Assembly (NCBI GenBank): GCA_903848905.1
Contig: CAINHP010000221.1
Span: 1-37,295, forward strand
DNA from: an uncultured Pseudomonadota bacterium
Lineage (GTDB): Bacteria; Pseudomonadota; Gammaproteobacteria; Methylococcales; Methylomonadaceae
Direction of reading: 5' to 3'
Length of the DNA: 37,295 bases
The notes beneath the pieces were generated by a model. The model was not told the origin of the DNA, made no database searches, and was given only the letters and a program-made list of their open reading frames with translations. A program made the position numbers and the translations under genes. Positions 27,167 to 35,102 of the stretch are shown one piece after another. Position 1 is the stretch's first letter; each line of letters starts with the position of its first letter.

Positions 27167-27478
27167 TTTGACAACCTATACGTTTTATTCACTATTAATC
27201 ACCAGAAATATACTGGCAAACTATATTTGTATCAATAACCTATTTCGTTAACTCGTTTTTCTACCATGTTGTTTTGATGGCTGAAAAATGCAGCAGACGA
27301 AATTATTGCTGCTGTTTTTATAAAGCAGGATTTATGCCAAACATTTCATTATCTCTTGAATAATAACGATATTGGATTCCCTTTTTTGTATCAATTTATT
27401 TGCACGCAATATTAATTCCATCAATCTATGGCATAATAAAGCTATATTAAAATTTATGCGAAAATAACCCAACAACCC
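27167..27478. other. Divergent regulatory gap between fliL and kdsD
   Basis: This 312-base AT-rich interval holds no convincing gene. It contains the sigma-54 promoter for fliL (27324-27340) and, in the leader just downstream, an inverted repeat CAGCAG (27291-27296) / CTGCTG (27309-27314). No confident sigma-70 promoter for kdsD was found: TATATT at 27443-27448 and CATAAT at 27432-27437 both lack a good -35. Activator sites of an FlrC/FleR or FlrA/FleQ type may lie here but cannot be recognised by eye. Confidence 0.6.
27324..27340 (-). promoter_or_regulatory. Sigma-54 (RpoN) promoter of the fliL operon
   Basis: The minus strand reads TTGGCATAAATCCTGCT, matching the -24/-12 consensus TGGCAYR-N4-YTGCW. 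GG and GC are separated by exactly ten bases. Transcription would start near 27313. Sigma-54 control of fliL-type operons is established in Vibrio and Pseudomonas through FlrC/FleR, and rpoN is encoded at 30839-32317. No bacterial enhancer-binding protein gene is in the window. Confidence 0.8.
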
Positions 27479-28456
27479 ATGAAACTCCATGATGATGCCT
27501 TGCGTGAGCTTGGACTTGCCGTTATTCAAGTTGAGGCGCAAGCGATTGCCGATTTGGCAAAGCAAATTGACGCCAATTTTGTGGCGGCATGTAAACTCTT
27601 ATTCGCGTGTAAAGGTCGAATTGTTGTCACTGGTGTAGGTAAATCTGGACATATTGGAGGGAAAATTGCCGCGACACTTGCCAGCACAGGTACCCCCGCT
27701 TTTTTTGTCCATTCTGGTGAAGCAAGTCATGGTGACTTAGGAATGATAACCATGCATGACGTGGTGTTGGCGTTATCTAATTCAGGTGAAACACAAGAAA
27801 TTATTGCTATTTTACCTTTAATTAAGCGTTTAAGCATTCCCCTCATCGCGTTAACAGGCAATACGACGTCGACATTAGCCAATTTTGCAACGGTGCATTT
27901 GAATGTATCTGTTGAACAAGAAGCCTGTCCATTAGGCTTAGCGCCCACTTCAAGTACCACCGCAACCCTTGTCATGGGCGATGCTCTCGCGGTTTCATTA
28001 CTTGAAGCGCGGGGATTTACGCGGGCGGATTTTGCTTTTTCTCATCCGGGTGGCCGATTAGGACGTCGATTACTTTTGCGTGTAAATGATATTATGCATA
28101 CAGGATGCGCCATTCCTACTGTTTCAGTTGACACATTAGTCAGTGGCGCCGTACTTGAAATGACAGCAAAAAAACTTGGTATGACAATTGTTGTTGATGA
28201 AAAAGGTCAATTACAAGGTATCTTTACTGATGGAGACCTGCGTCGCCTGTTAGGGCAAAACTTATCATTGCCAAATTGCTCAATAAGTGATGTGATGACG
28301 CGTGATTGTGCGGTCATTGAAGAGATGTGTTTAGCCGCGCAAGCCATGCAGGTAATGCAAGAAAAGAAAATTAGTGCCTTGTGTGTTGTAAATAATCAGC
28401 AGCAAGTGTGTGGTGCTTTAAATATGCACGATTTAATTCGTGCAGGGATAGTGTAA
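27479..28456 (+). CDS. kdsD: Arabinose-5-phosphate isomerase
   Basis: This 325-residue enzyme interconverts ribulose 5-phosphate and arabinose 5-phosphate, the first step of Kdo synthesis for LPS. The N-terminal SIS domain shows VVTGVGKSGHIGGKIAATLASTGTPAFFVHSGEASHGDLG and SNSGET. Tandem CBS domains follow (about 205-325, with GIFTDGDLRR). E. coli KdsD has 328 residues. The start lacks an obvious ribosome-binding site. The stop directly abuts kdsC. Confidence 0.95.
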   Translation: MKLHDDALRELGLAVIQVEAQAIADLAKQIDANFVAACKLLFACKGRIVVTGVGKSGHIGGKIAATLASTGTPAFFVHSGEASHGDLGMITMHDVVLALSNSGETQEIIAILPLIKRLSIPLIALTGNTTSTLANFATVHLNVSVEQEACPLGLAPTSSTTATLVMGDALAVSLLEARGFTRADFAFSHPGGRLGRRLLLRVNDIMHTGCAIPTVSVDTLVSGAVLEMTAKKLGMTIVVDEKGQLQGIFTDGDLRRLLGQNLSLPNCSISDVMTRDCAVIEEMCLAAQAMQVMQEKKISALCVVNNQQQVCGALNMHDLIRAGIV

Positions 28457-28987
28457 ATGATTCCAGTACGGGTGATGGAACAAGCACGCCGAATTCGTCT
28501 ATTGATTTTAGACGTAGATGGCGTATTAACAGATGGTAAGCTGTTTTTTGATTACCAAGGTAATGAATACAAGTCTTTTCATGCACGTGATGGTCATGGA
28601 ATGAAAATGCTTAAACAAACAGGGGTGGAAATTGCTGTCATATCAGGGCGAGAATCACCTATTGTTGCAATGCGGATGCAAAGTTTGGGAATTACACACG
28701 TTTATCAAAATCAAGAGGATAAACGCATTGTATTTAACGAATTACTTGTGAAATTAGAGCTTTCTAGTGATGAAGTCGCTTATGTAGGTGATGACGTTAT
28801 TGATTTGCCCGTCATGATGCATGTGGGTTTAGCTATTTCCGTAGCGGATGCAAATGAAGCTGTTAAGGCTTGTTCAGATTGGTGTACAACCTTGAATGGA
28901 GGATTAGGTGCTGTGCGTGAGGTATGTGATTTAATTTTGCAAGCGCAAGATAATTTTGAGCCGTTACTGAGTCAATATTTGGCATGA
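28457..28987 (+). CDS. kdsC: 3-deoxy-D-manno-octulosonate 8-phosphate phosphatase
   Basis: This 176-residue capless HAD phosphatase releases Kdo from Kdo 8-phosphate. The catalytic motif is D19-V-D21-GVLTDG; ISGRES is motif II, and GDDVIDLPVM supplies the acidic motif for Mg2+. It abuts kdsD and overlaps lptC by four bases, the standard gammaproteobacterial order. Confidence 0.95.
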   Translation: MIPVRVMEQARRIRLLILDVDGVLTDGKLFFDYQGNEYKSFHARDGHGMKMLKQTGVEIAVISGRESPIVAMRMQSLGITHVYQNQEDKRIVFNELLVKLELSSDEVAYVGDDVIDLPVMMHVGLAISVADANEAVKACSDWCTTLNGGLGAVREVCDLILQAQDNFEPLLSQYLA

Positions 28988-29553
28988 TAATGAATCATAA
29001 GACTTTTTATGGTTTTATTATGGTGGTTGCTTTGGTGAGTTTTTTATGGGCAGAATTGCTCAAGCAAAATACAAATACAACATTACGTGGCGCAGTAGAG
29101 CATAGTGCAGATTATTTTAGTGTCGGCTATCAAAAGTGGCAAATGGATGAAAAAGGTCTTTTAGATACACAATTGACTGCCAATAAAATGACGCATTACA
29201 GTGACAATAAAACGATTATTTTAGAAAATCCCGTGATGATTTTTGAGGATAATACAAAATCGCCTTGGAAAATTCGTGCACAAACTGGTGAAATACCAAC
29301 AAATTCAGATTTTGTTTTGTTAAATGGCGCTGTATTTATTGAGCGTCCAGGTAATGTAAAAGAGCGTGAGTTAGCTATTGAAACGTCTAATTTAACTATT
29401 TTTCCTCAAACGCATTTTGCTCAGACAAAAGAATGGACACATCTACGCAGTGGAAGAAATATCACAACTGGTCTTGGCATGAAAGCCAACTTTAATGCAC
29501 CCATACATTTAGAATTATTAGCAAAAGTACATGGTAAATATGAGACAAAATAG
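28984..29553 (+). CDS. lptC: LPS export protein LptC
   Basis: This 189-residue protein has a single N-terminal membrane helix (about 8-25) and a periplasmic beta-jellyroll. LptC passes LPS from the LptBFG transporter to LptA. Sequence conservation is low, but HYSDNKTIILENPVMIFED and the position between kdsC and lptA make the call secure. The ATG overlaps the kdsC stop; a second ATG two codons later is possible. Its end overlaps lptA by 23 bases. Confidence 0.9.
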   Translation: MIMNHKTFYGFIMVVALVSFLWAELLKQNTNTTLRGAVEHSADYFSVGYQKWQMDEKGLLDTQLTANKMTHYSDNKTIILENPVMIFEDNTKSPWKIRAQTGEIPTNSDFVLLNGAVFIERPGNVKERELAIETSNLTIFPQTHFAQTKEWTHLRSGRNITTGLGMKANFNAPIHLELLAKVHGKYETK

Positions 29554-30076
29554 ACAAAGCCAGCACCATTTTAATACTGTAAGTGTTGCTGCTTTAATAA
29601 CGTTATTTATGAGTAGTTCACAAGCATTTGCGTTAGAAAGTGATTCAAAACAAGCAATTATGATTGATTCAAATGGCGCATCTTATGATGAAAAATCACA
29701 ATTGAGTATTTACACAGGTAATGTTATTGCTACACAAGGCAGCATAAGGGTAAATTCAGACAAATTAGTGGTACATTTAAAAGAAGGTGCACCTGAAAAA
29801 TTAGTATTTACTGGAAAAATGGCCAAATTCAAACAAACGCCAAGTCCGGGGTCTGCTGATATTGCTGGGCAAGCAGAAATTGGTGAGTTCTACCCTAAGC
29901 GTAATTTGCTTTTATTAATAAATAACGCAACTGTTTGGCAAGGAAGTGGTACTTATTCTAGTGATTTAATTGAATATGATATTAAAACGTCGTTAGTTAA
30001 AGCCGGTGATAGAGATGATGATAATGCTAATAACAGCAAACAACGCGTGCATGTTGTTATTCAACCCAAGCCCTAA
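29531..30076 (+). CDS. lptA: LPS transport periplasmic protein LptA
   Basis: This 181-residue protein has a signal peptide (about 1-34, ending AFA before LE) and an OstA-type beta-jellyroll with SIYTGNVIATQGSIRVNSDKLVVH. It forms the periplasmic bridge carrying LPS to LptD. The ATG at 29531 lies inside lptC; the ATG at 29540 three codons later is equally plausible. lptB begins three bases after the stop. Confidence 0.92.
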   Translation: MVNMRQNRQSQHHFNTVSVAALITLFMSSSQAFALESDSKQAIMIDSNGASYDEKSQLSIYTGNVIATQGSIRVNSDKLVVHLKEGAPEKLVFTGKMAKFKQTPSPGSADIAGQAEIGEFYPKRNLLLLINNATVWQGSGTYSSDLIEYDIKTSLVKAGDRDDDNANNSKQRVHVVIQPKP

Positions 30077-30079
30077 TTT

Positions 30080-30802
30080 ATGATTCTTGCGGCGAAACAA
30101 TTACATAAATCATATAACAAACGTGATGTAGTAAATGGCGTGTCCTTGCAGGTTAAAACCGGTGAAGTTGTGGGGTTACTTGGGCCTAACGGCGCTGGGA
30201 AAACAACCAGCTTTTATATGTTAGTGGGGCTTGTAACGGTCGACCAAGGTGAAATTACATTAGATGGTCAATCTATTACGCATACGCCAATGCATTTGCG
30301 CGCATTGCACGGAATCGGGTATCTGCCTCAGGAGCCTTCTGTATTTCGTAAATTGTCGGTTGCAGATAATTTGCGTGCTGTGTTGCAATTGCGTTCAGAT
30401 TTGAATAAAAACCAAATAGATTCTATTATTATCAATCTGTTAGATGAGTTTCATATCACCCATTTGCGGGATCAATTAGCACTAAGTTTATCGGGTGGAG
30501 AGCGTCGACGCGTTGAGATTGCTCGTGCCCTTGCATCAAATCCAAAATTTATTTTACTGGATGAGCCCTTTGCTGGTGTTGATCCCATTTCAGTGGATGA
30601 CATTAAAAAAATTATTCAACATTTAAGTCAGCGTGGCATAGGTGTTCTCATTACAGAACATAATGTTCGAGAGACGCTCGACATTTGTCATCGTGCTTAT
30701 ATTTTAAGTGACGGACGCGTTATTGCCGAAGGTGATGCGCAGGCTATTGTTGCAAACAAGGAAGTTCGAGACGTTTATTTAGGCAATAATTTTAGTCTTT
30801 AA
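30080..30802 (+). CDS. lptB: LPS export ABC transporter ATPase LptB
   Basis: This 240-residue ATPase powers LPS extraction by LptFG. Walker [10 protein letters not shown] is at 35-43, the signature LSGGE at 137-141, Walker B FILLDEP at 157-163, with the LptB-typical [14 protein letters not shown] segment and C-terminal VRDVYLG. lptF and lptG are not in the window, as is usual. rpoN follows after about 36 bases. Confidence 0.97.
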   Translation: MILAAKQLHKSYNKRDVVNGVSLQVKTGEVVGLLGPNGAGKTTSFYMLVGLVTVDQGEITLDGQSITHTPMHLRALHGIGYLPQEPSVFRKLSVADNLRAVLQLRSDLNKNQIDSIIINLLDEFHITHLRDQLALSLSGGERRRVEIARALASNPKFILLDEPFAGVDPISVDDIKKIIQHLSQRGIGVLITEHNVRETLDICHRAYILSDGRVIAEGDAQAIVANKEVRDVYLGNNFSL

Positions 30803-30838
30803 ATCATTGCAGCGCATTTCACAACAGGTTCATTGCTT

Positions 30839-32317
30839 ATGAAACAAACTCTACATTTACGGCTAGGTCATCAATTATCGATGACACCCCAATTACAACA
30901 AGCCATTAAATTATTGCAAATGTCGACATTGGACTTGCAGCAAGAAATTCAACAAGCGCTAGAATCAAATATTATGCTAGAGCTTGAATCAGAAGAGTTA
31001 GGTTCGTTTTCATTGGATGCTCCCCTTCAAGACAAAAAGAGTGATAATTTAGATTTACTGCATGGTAGTGAAGGTTCACAAACTGATATTCCTGATGAAT
31101 TACCAATTGATTCATCATGGGATGATATCTATGAGCCAGAACAAGAAACTTTACCTGAATATGATTTTGGAACGATTCGGGAAACGTCTAATTTTGACGG
31201 TGAATTTGAAACGCAGCGCAGCGATAGTTTAAGTTTACACACGCACTTACTGGATCAGCTTGAATTAGTCTCTTTTTCTGAGCGCGATCATGCTATCGCA
31301 ATTTCAATCATTGATTATATCGATACAGAAGGCTATTTACTGGCATCAGTAGAAGAAATTTTCTCTAGTTTGCGTGAGCAAATTATTGATATTGAAATTG
31401 AGGAGGTGTCTGCAGTACTTCATCGTATTCAGCATTTTGATCCTGTTGGGATTGGCGCCATTGATTTGAGTGATTGTTTGCGACTTCAGCTTCAACAGTT
31501 GCCTGATTCAACACCCCATAAAGCCAATGCATTACTGTTGGTAACGCGTTATTTAGACTTGCTTGCGACACATGATCAAGCAAAATTAGTGCGTAAGTTA
31601 AGTATTTCAGAAGTGGAATTAGATAATATTGTCGTTTTAATTCGTACTTTAGACCCTAAGCCGGGTGAAAAAATACAAAGTACTTTATCGGAATATGTTG
31701 TGCCGGACGTTTATGTAAGAAAAATAAATGATCGCTGGCGAGTTGAGCTTAATCCAGATATTGCACCTAAACTTTGCATTAATGAAACGTATGCAAATCT
31801 GATTAAAAAATCAGATACAGGCAAAGACAATACTTGTATGAAAGAGCATTTGCAGGAAGCAAAGTGGTTTATTAAAAGTTTACATAGTCGAAATGATACA
31901 CTTTTGCGCGTGGCAAGTTGTATCGTTGAAAAACAAACTGCTTTTTTTGAGCATGGTTCTATTGCGATGAAGTCAATGGTGCTCCGTGACGTTGCTGAAG
32001 AGTTAGAGCTTCATGAGTCTACGATTTCACGTGTAACAACCCAAAAATATATGCACACACCAAATGGTATTGTTGAGTTTAAATATTTTTTCTCAAGCCA
32101 TGTTTCAACGGATGGCGGTGGTGAGTGTTCCTCAACGGCTATTCGTGCGTTAATTAAAGAACTTATTAGCAATGAAAACATCGCTAAACCGCTCAGTGAT
32201 AGTAAAATAGCTGAATTTTTAAAAGTAAAGGGCATCAACGTTGCCCGCAGAACAGTAGCTAAATATCGCGAAGCGATGTTTATTTCCTCCTCTAGTCAGC
32301 GCAAGCGTTTATTGTAA
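30839..32317 (+). CDS. rpoN: RNA polymerase sigma-54 factor
   Basis: This 492-residue sigma factor works only with AAA+ enhancer-binding activators. Region I starts LHLRLGHQLSMTPQLQQAIKLLQMS, an acidic region II lies at about 50-120, and the DNA-binding region ends with the RpoN box ARRTVAKYRE (about 469-478), preceded by a helix-turn-helix that recognises the -12 element. ATG 30839 is preferred over TTG 30833; ACAGG lies about ten bases upstream. It probably drives the fliL operon through the promoter at 27324-27340. Confidence 0.97.
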   Translation: MKQTLHLRLGHQLSMTPQLQQAIKLLQMSTLDLQQEIQQALESNIMLELESEELGSFSLDAPLQDKKSDNLDLLHGSEGSQTDIPDELPIDSSWDDIYEPEQETLPEYDFGTIRETSNFDGEFETQRSDSLSLHTHLLDQLELVSFSERDHAIAISIIDYIDTEGYLLASVEEIFSSLREQIIDIEIEEVSAVLHRIQHFDPVGIGAIDLSDCLRLQLQQLPDSTPHKANALLLVTRYLDLLATHDQAKLVRKLSISEVELDNIVVLIRTLDPKPGEKIQSTLSEYVVPDVYVRKINDRWRVELNPDIAPKLCINETYANLIKKSDTGKDNTCMKEHLQEAKWFIKSLHSRNDTLLRVASCIVEKQTAFFEHGSIAMKSMVLRDVAEELELHESTISRVTTQKYMHTPNGIVEFKYFFSSHVSTDGGGECSSTAIRALIKELISNENIAKPLSDSKIAEFLKVKGINVARRTVAKYREAMFISSSSQRKRLL

Positions 32318-32365
32318 ACTCGTTCGCTGACTTTTTATGTTTCATTTTTTATAAGGAATTATTCC

Positions 32366-32653
32366 ATGCAAGTTATTATTAGTGGTCATCATTTAGAAAT
32401 TACGGATGCTTTAAAAGCGCACACAGAAGAAAAATTCGCCAAATTAGCGCGTCATTTCGATAAAGTGACGGATGTTCACGTTATTTTAAGTGTTGAAAAA
32501 TTAGTCCAAAAAGCTGAGGCAACTTTACATTTTTCAGGTACAAAATTCTTTGCTGAAGATCACCAAGAAGATATGTATGTTGCAATCGATGAATTAGTGA
32601 CTAAATTAGATCGTCAAATTCTCAAGCACAAAGAGAAACACGCATCACACTAA
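32366..32653 (+). CDS. hpf: Short ribosome hibernation promoting factor
   Basis: This 95-residue protein is the size of short HPF and has its pattern: MQVIISGHHLEITDALKAHTEEKFAKLARHFDKV, then VEKLVQKAEATLHFSG. It binds the 30S decoding region and promotes inactive 100S dimers in stationary phase. An AAGGAA ribosome-binding site precedes the ATG. ptsN and rapZ, its usual downstream neighbours, are missing and a terminator follows. Confidence 0.95.
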   Translation: MQVIISGHHLEITDALKAHTEEKFAKLARHFDKVTDVHVILSVEKLVQKAEATLHFSGTKFFAEDHQEDMYVAIDELVTKLDRQILKHKEKHASH

Positions 32654-32662
32654 AATACCACG

Positions 32663-32700
32663 CAAAGGTGTGAAAATGTCATTTCGCACCTTTGATATTT
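32663..32700 (+). terminator. Rho-independent terminator after hpf
   Basis: A 13-bp stem (32663-32675 with 32682-32694, one G-U pair, six-base loop) is followed by a T-rich tract (ATATTTTCTTTTCTTT). It closes the kdsD-to-hpf transcription unit. Confidence 0.85.
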
Positions 32701-32755
32701 TCTTTTCTTTCACATGCTTTTAATATCGTTGAAATCATGTATCCAATCACAATTC

Positions 32756-32992
32756 ATGTCACTTCTCCTCTTTGGTACTCAGGGCTGTCATTTGTGTGAG
32801 CAAGCACAAGCGCTCTTATCGCAACTAGCGATTCCTGTCGAAATCATCGATATTGCTAATGAAACACAGTGGCAAACAGAGTTTGCTGTTTTAATTCCTG
32901 TGTTATACCATTCTACATCAAAGCGATATATCAATTGGCCTTTTGATTCAAAGGCCATTTTTTCATTCATTCAATCTTTAAGCGAGACATAA
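32756..32992 (+). CDS. Glutaredoxin-like thioredoxin-fold protein (DUF836)
   Basis: This 78-residue protein starts MSLLLFGTQGCHLCEQAQALL, a thioredoxin-fold opening with the redox pair C11-x-x-C14, and continues through the NIPVLYH-like cis-proline segment (VLIPVLYH). Length and pattern fit the DUF836 glutaredoxin-like family found in gammaproteobacteria. The substrate is unknown. I chose the ATG at 32756; an upstream in-frame start near 32714 would add 14 residues overlapping the hpf terminator tract. It is separated from prlC by three bases, so the two are probably co-transcribed. Confidence 0.75.
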   Translation: MSLLLFGTQGCHLCEQAQALLSQLAIPVEIIDIANETQWQTEFAVLIPVLYHSTSKRYINWPFDSKAIFSFIQSLSET

Positions 32993-32995
32993 ACC

Positions 32996-35086
32996 ATGTC
33001 AAACCCTCTCTTAACACAAACTGATTTACCGCATTTTGATCAAATATTACCTGAGCATGTTCAACCTGCGATATCAGAATTATTAGTTCGCGCTAAAAAG
33101 ACGGTTCAAGATTGCCTTCATGCAACATCAAATTACACTTGGGAAAATTTAGTAGCTCCCATTGAGAATGTTGAAGATGATTTAAATAAAGCGTGGTCGC
33201 CGGTTAGTCATTTAAATGCCGTTATGAATAACGAACAATTGCGTGAAGAATATAATGCCTGCTTACCTTTGCTAAGTGACTATTCGACTGAAATGGGCCA
33301 AAACGAAGATCTGTTTAAAGCATATCAATATATTGCTCAAAGTAACAATTTCGCATCCCTTGAAAAAGCCCAGCAAAAAATTATTAGCAATGCACTAAGA
33401 GATTTTAGACTTTCTGGTGTTGCTCTTAACGCGGAAGATAAAAAACGTTTCAAGGAAATTTCTCAGCAACTTAGTCAACTTGCTAGTCGCTACGAAGAAA
33501 ACGTTTTGGATTCTACTAATGCGTGGTCTAAATTAATTGCCGATATTGACGAATTAGCTGGTTTACCACAAAGCGCTCTTGATCAAGCAAAGCAAAGTGC
33601 TGAAATGTTCCACGTGAAACAATCAATTAATGATGCAAATGACAGTGCCATGTTTCACGTGGAACAATCCAAGGAATCTGTAGGTTGGTTAATTACATTG
33701 CAATATCCCTCCTATATTGTGGTCATGACCTATGCGGACAATCGAGAGTTGCGTCGTGAACACTACACCGCTTTTGCGACTCGTGCGACAGAAAGTGAAT
33801 TTGACAATACACAAATCATGGAAGATATTCTTGCGCTTCGACATGAAGAAGCGCAATTACTTGAATTTGAGAATTATGCGCAATTATCCATTGCGGCAAA
33901 GATGGCAAGTACAACAGATGAAGTAGTCAATTTTCTTGAAGACTTAGCACACAAATCTCGGCCTCAAGCGAAAGAAGATATGATTGCATTACGGAAATTT
34001 GCTTTAGATAGCTACGGTATCGAAAAAGTAGAGGCGTGGGATATTACCTATTTATCTGAAAAGATGCGTCTTGCAAATTATCAATTATCACAGGAAGAAG
34101 TGAAAAGTTATTTTCCGGTGCCAAAAGTATTAAATGGTTTATTTGCAATTTTAAATCGATTGTATGGTTTAAAAATTACTGAATTAACCCATTTCAATCG
34201 CTGGCATGATAACGTGCAATTATTTGAAGTGCACGATAAAGATGGCAACAAGCGTGGACGATTTTATTTGGATTTGTATGCACGTGAGAAAAAGCGAGGC
34301 GGTGCGTGGATGGATGATTGCATGGGTCGTAGAAAAATAAATGCTGACACCATGCAGTACCCTGTCGCTTATTTGGTTTGTAATTTCACGTCACCCACAG
34401 CAATACACCCCTCATTGTTAACCCATGATGATGTCACTACCTTGTTTCATGAATGTGGCCATGGACTTCACCATATACTAACGCAAGTAAATTATTCAGG
34501 TGTGGCAGGCATTAATGGCGTTGCATGGGATGCTGTGGAGTTGCCAAGTCAATTCATGGAAAACTGGTGCTGGGAAAAAGAAGCGCTCGCGTTAATTTCT
34601 GCACATTATGAAACGGGTGAAACGCTGCCTGAAAGTTTACTTGAAAAAATGTTAGCGGCGAAAAATTTTCAAACGGGTATGAGTATGGTGCGTCAATTAG
34701 AATTTAGTTTATTTGATTTTTATATACACCGAGATTTTGATCCTAATAAAGGTGGTCGTATTTATGAAACACTTAATCAAGTTAGAGAGCGTGTGAGTGT
34801 TTTACCTGTTCCTGAATTCAATCGTTTTGCACATGGTTTTTCACATATTTTTGCAGGCGGTTATTCTGCAGGGTATTACAGTTATAAATGGGCCGAAGTA
34901 TTGTCGAGTGATGCGTTCTCATTATTTGAAGAAAATGGTATCTTTGATGAAGAAACGGGACAGGCTTTCTTAATAAATATTTTAGAAAAAGGTGGAAGTG
35001 ACGATGCTATGGAGTTATTCAAAAATTTCCGTGGACGCGAACCTTCTTGTGGTGCCTTGTTGCGCCATAGTGGGATTGAACACTAA
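32996..35086 (+). CDS. prlC: Oligopeptidase A (M3 metallopeptidase) with an in-frame insertion
   Basis: This 696-residue cytoplasmic zinc peptidase degrades small peptides, including cleaved signal peptides. The zinc motif H485-E-C-G-H489 sits in LFHECGHGLHHIL. FTSPTAIHPSLLTHDDVTTLFHE and the C-terminal FSHIFAGGYSAGYYSYKWAEVLSSDAF are diagnostic. Against E. coli OpdA (680 residues), remembered rather than aligned, residues 204-225 look like an insertion of about 22 residues between AKQSAE and KESVGWLITL. That insertion begins with MFHVKQS and ends with MFHVEQS, each encoded across a parS site. The catalytic domain looks intact. Confidence 0.95.
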   Translation: MSNPLLTQTDLPHFDQILPEHVQPAISELLVRAKKTVQDCLHATSNYTWENLVAPIENVEDDLNKAWSPVSHLNAVMNNEQLREEYNACLPLLSDYSTEMGQNEDLFKAYQYIAQSNNFASLEKAQQKIISNALRDFRLSGVALNAEDKKRFKEISQQLSQLASRYEENVLDSTNAWSKLIADIDELAGLPQSALDQAKQSAEMFHVKQSINDANDSAMFHVEQSKESVGWLITLQYPSYIVVMTYADNRELRREHYTAFATRATESEFDNTQIMEDILALRHEEAQLLEFENYAQLSIAAKMASTTDEVVNFLEDLAHKSRPQAKEDMIALRKFALDSYGIEKVEAWDITYLSEKMRLANYQLSQEEVKSYFPVPKVLNGLFAILNRLYGLKITELTHFNRWHDNVQLFEVHDKDGNKRGRFYLDLYAREKKRGGAWMDDCMGRRKINADTMQYPVAYLVCNFTSPTAIHPSLLTHDDVTTLFHECGHGLHHILTQVNYSGVAGINGVAWDAVELPSQFMENWCWEKEALALISAHYETGETLPESLLEKMLAAKNFQTGMSMVRQLEFSLFDFYIHRDFDPNKGGRIYETLNQVRERVSVLPVPEFNRFAHGFSHIFAGGYSAGYYSYKWAEVLSSDAFSLFEENGIFDEETGQAFLINILEKGGSDDAMELFKNFRGREPSCGALLRHSGIEH
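33606..33621 (+). promoter_or_regulatory. parS: parS site 1 (ParB-binding sequence) inside prlC
   Basis: TGTTCCACGTGAAACA is a 16 of 16 match to the chromosomal parS consensus TGTTNCACGTGAAACA established for Spo0J/ParB and conserved across bacterial phyla. It lies within codons 204-209 of prlC, in the segment that looks inserted relative to other oligopeptidase A proteins. Confidence 0.88.
33651..33666 (-). promoter_or_regulatory. parS: parS site 2 (ParB-binding sequence) inside prlC
   Basis: The plus strand reads TGTTTCACGTGGAACA. Its reverse complement is TGTTCCACGTGAAACA, identical to site 1 and a perfect consensus match. It lies 45 bp centre to centre from site 1, in the opposite orientation, with 29 bases between the two sites. 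Confidence 0.87.
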
Positions 35087-35102
35087 AGACCACCTGAGCT
35101 AA

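Noticed and set aside
28584-28589. CACGTG core in kdsC that could suggest another parS
   Set aside because: Flanks do not match TGTTN...AAACA, so only the six-base core is shared.
34281-34286. CACGTG core later in prlC
   Set aside because: Surrounding bases (TATG...AGAA) do not fit the parS consensus.
34448-34462. HECGH instead of HEFGH in the PrlC zinc site
   Set aside because: The third position of HExxH is variable and the zinc ligands and catalytic Glu are intact, so this is ordinary variation.
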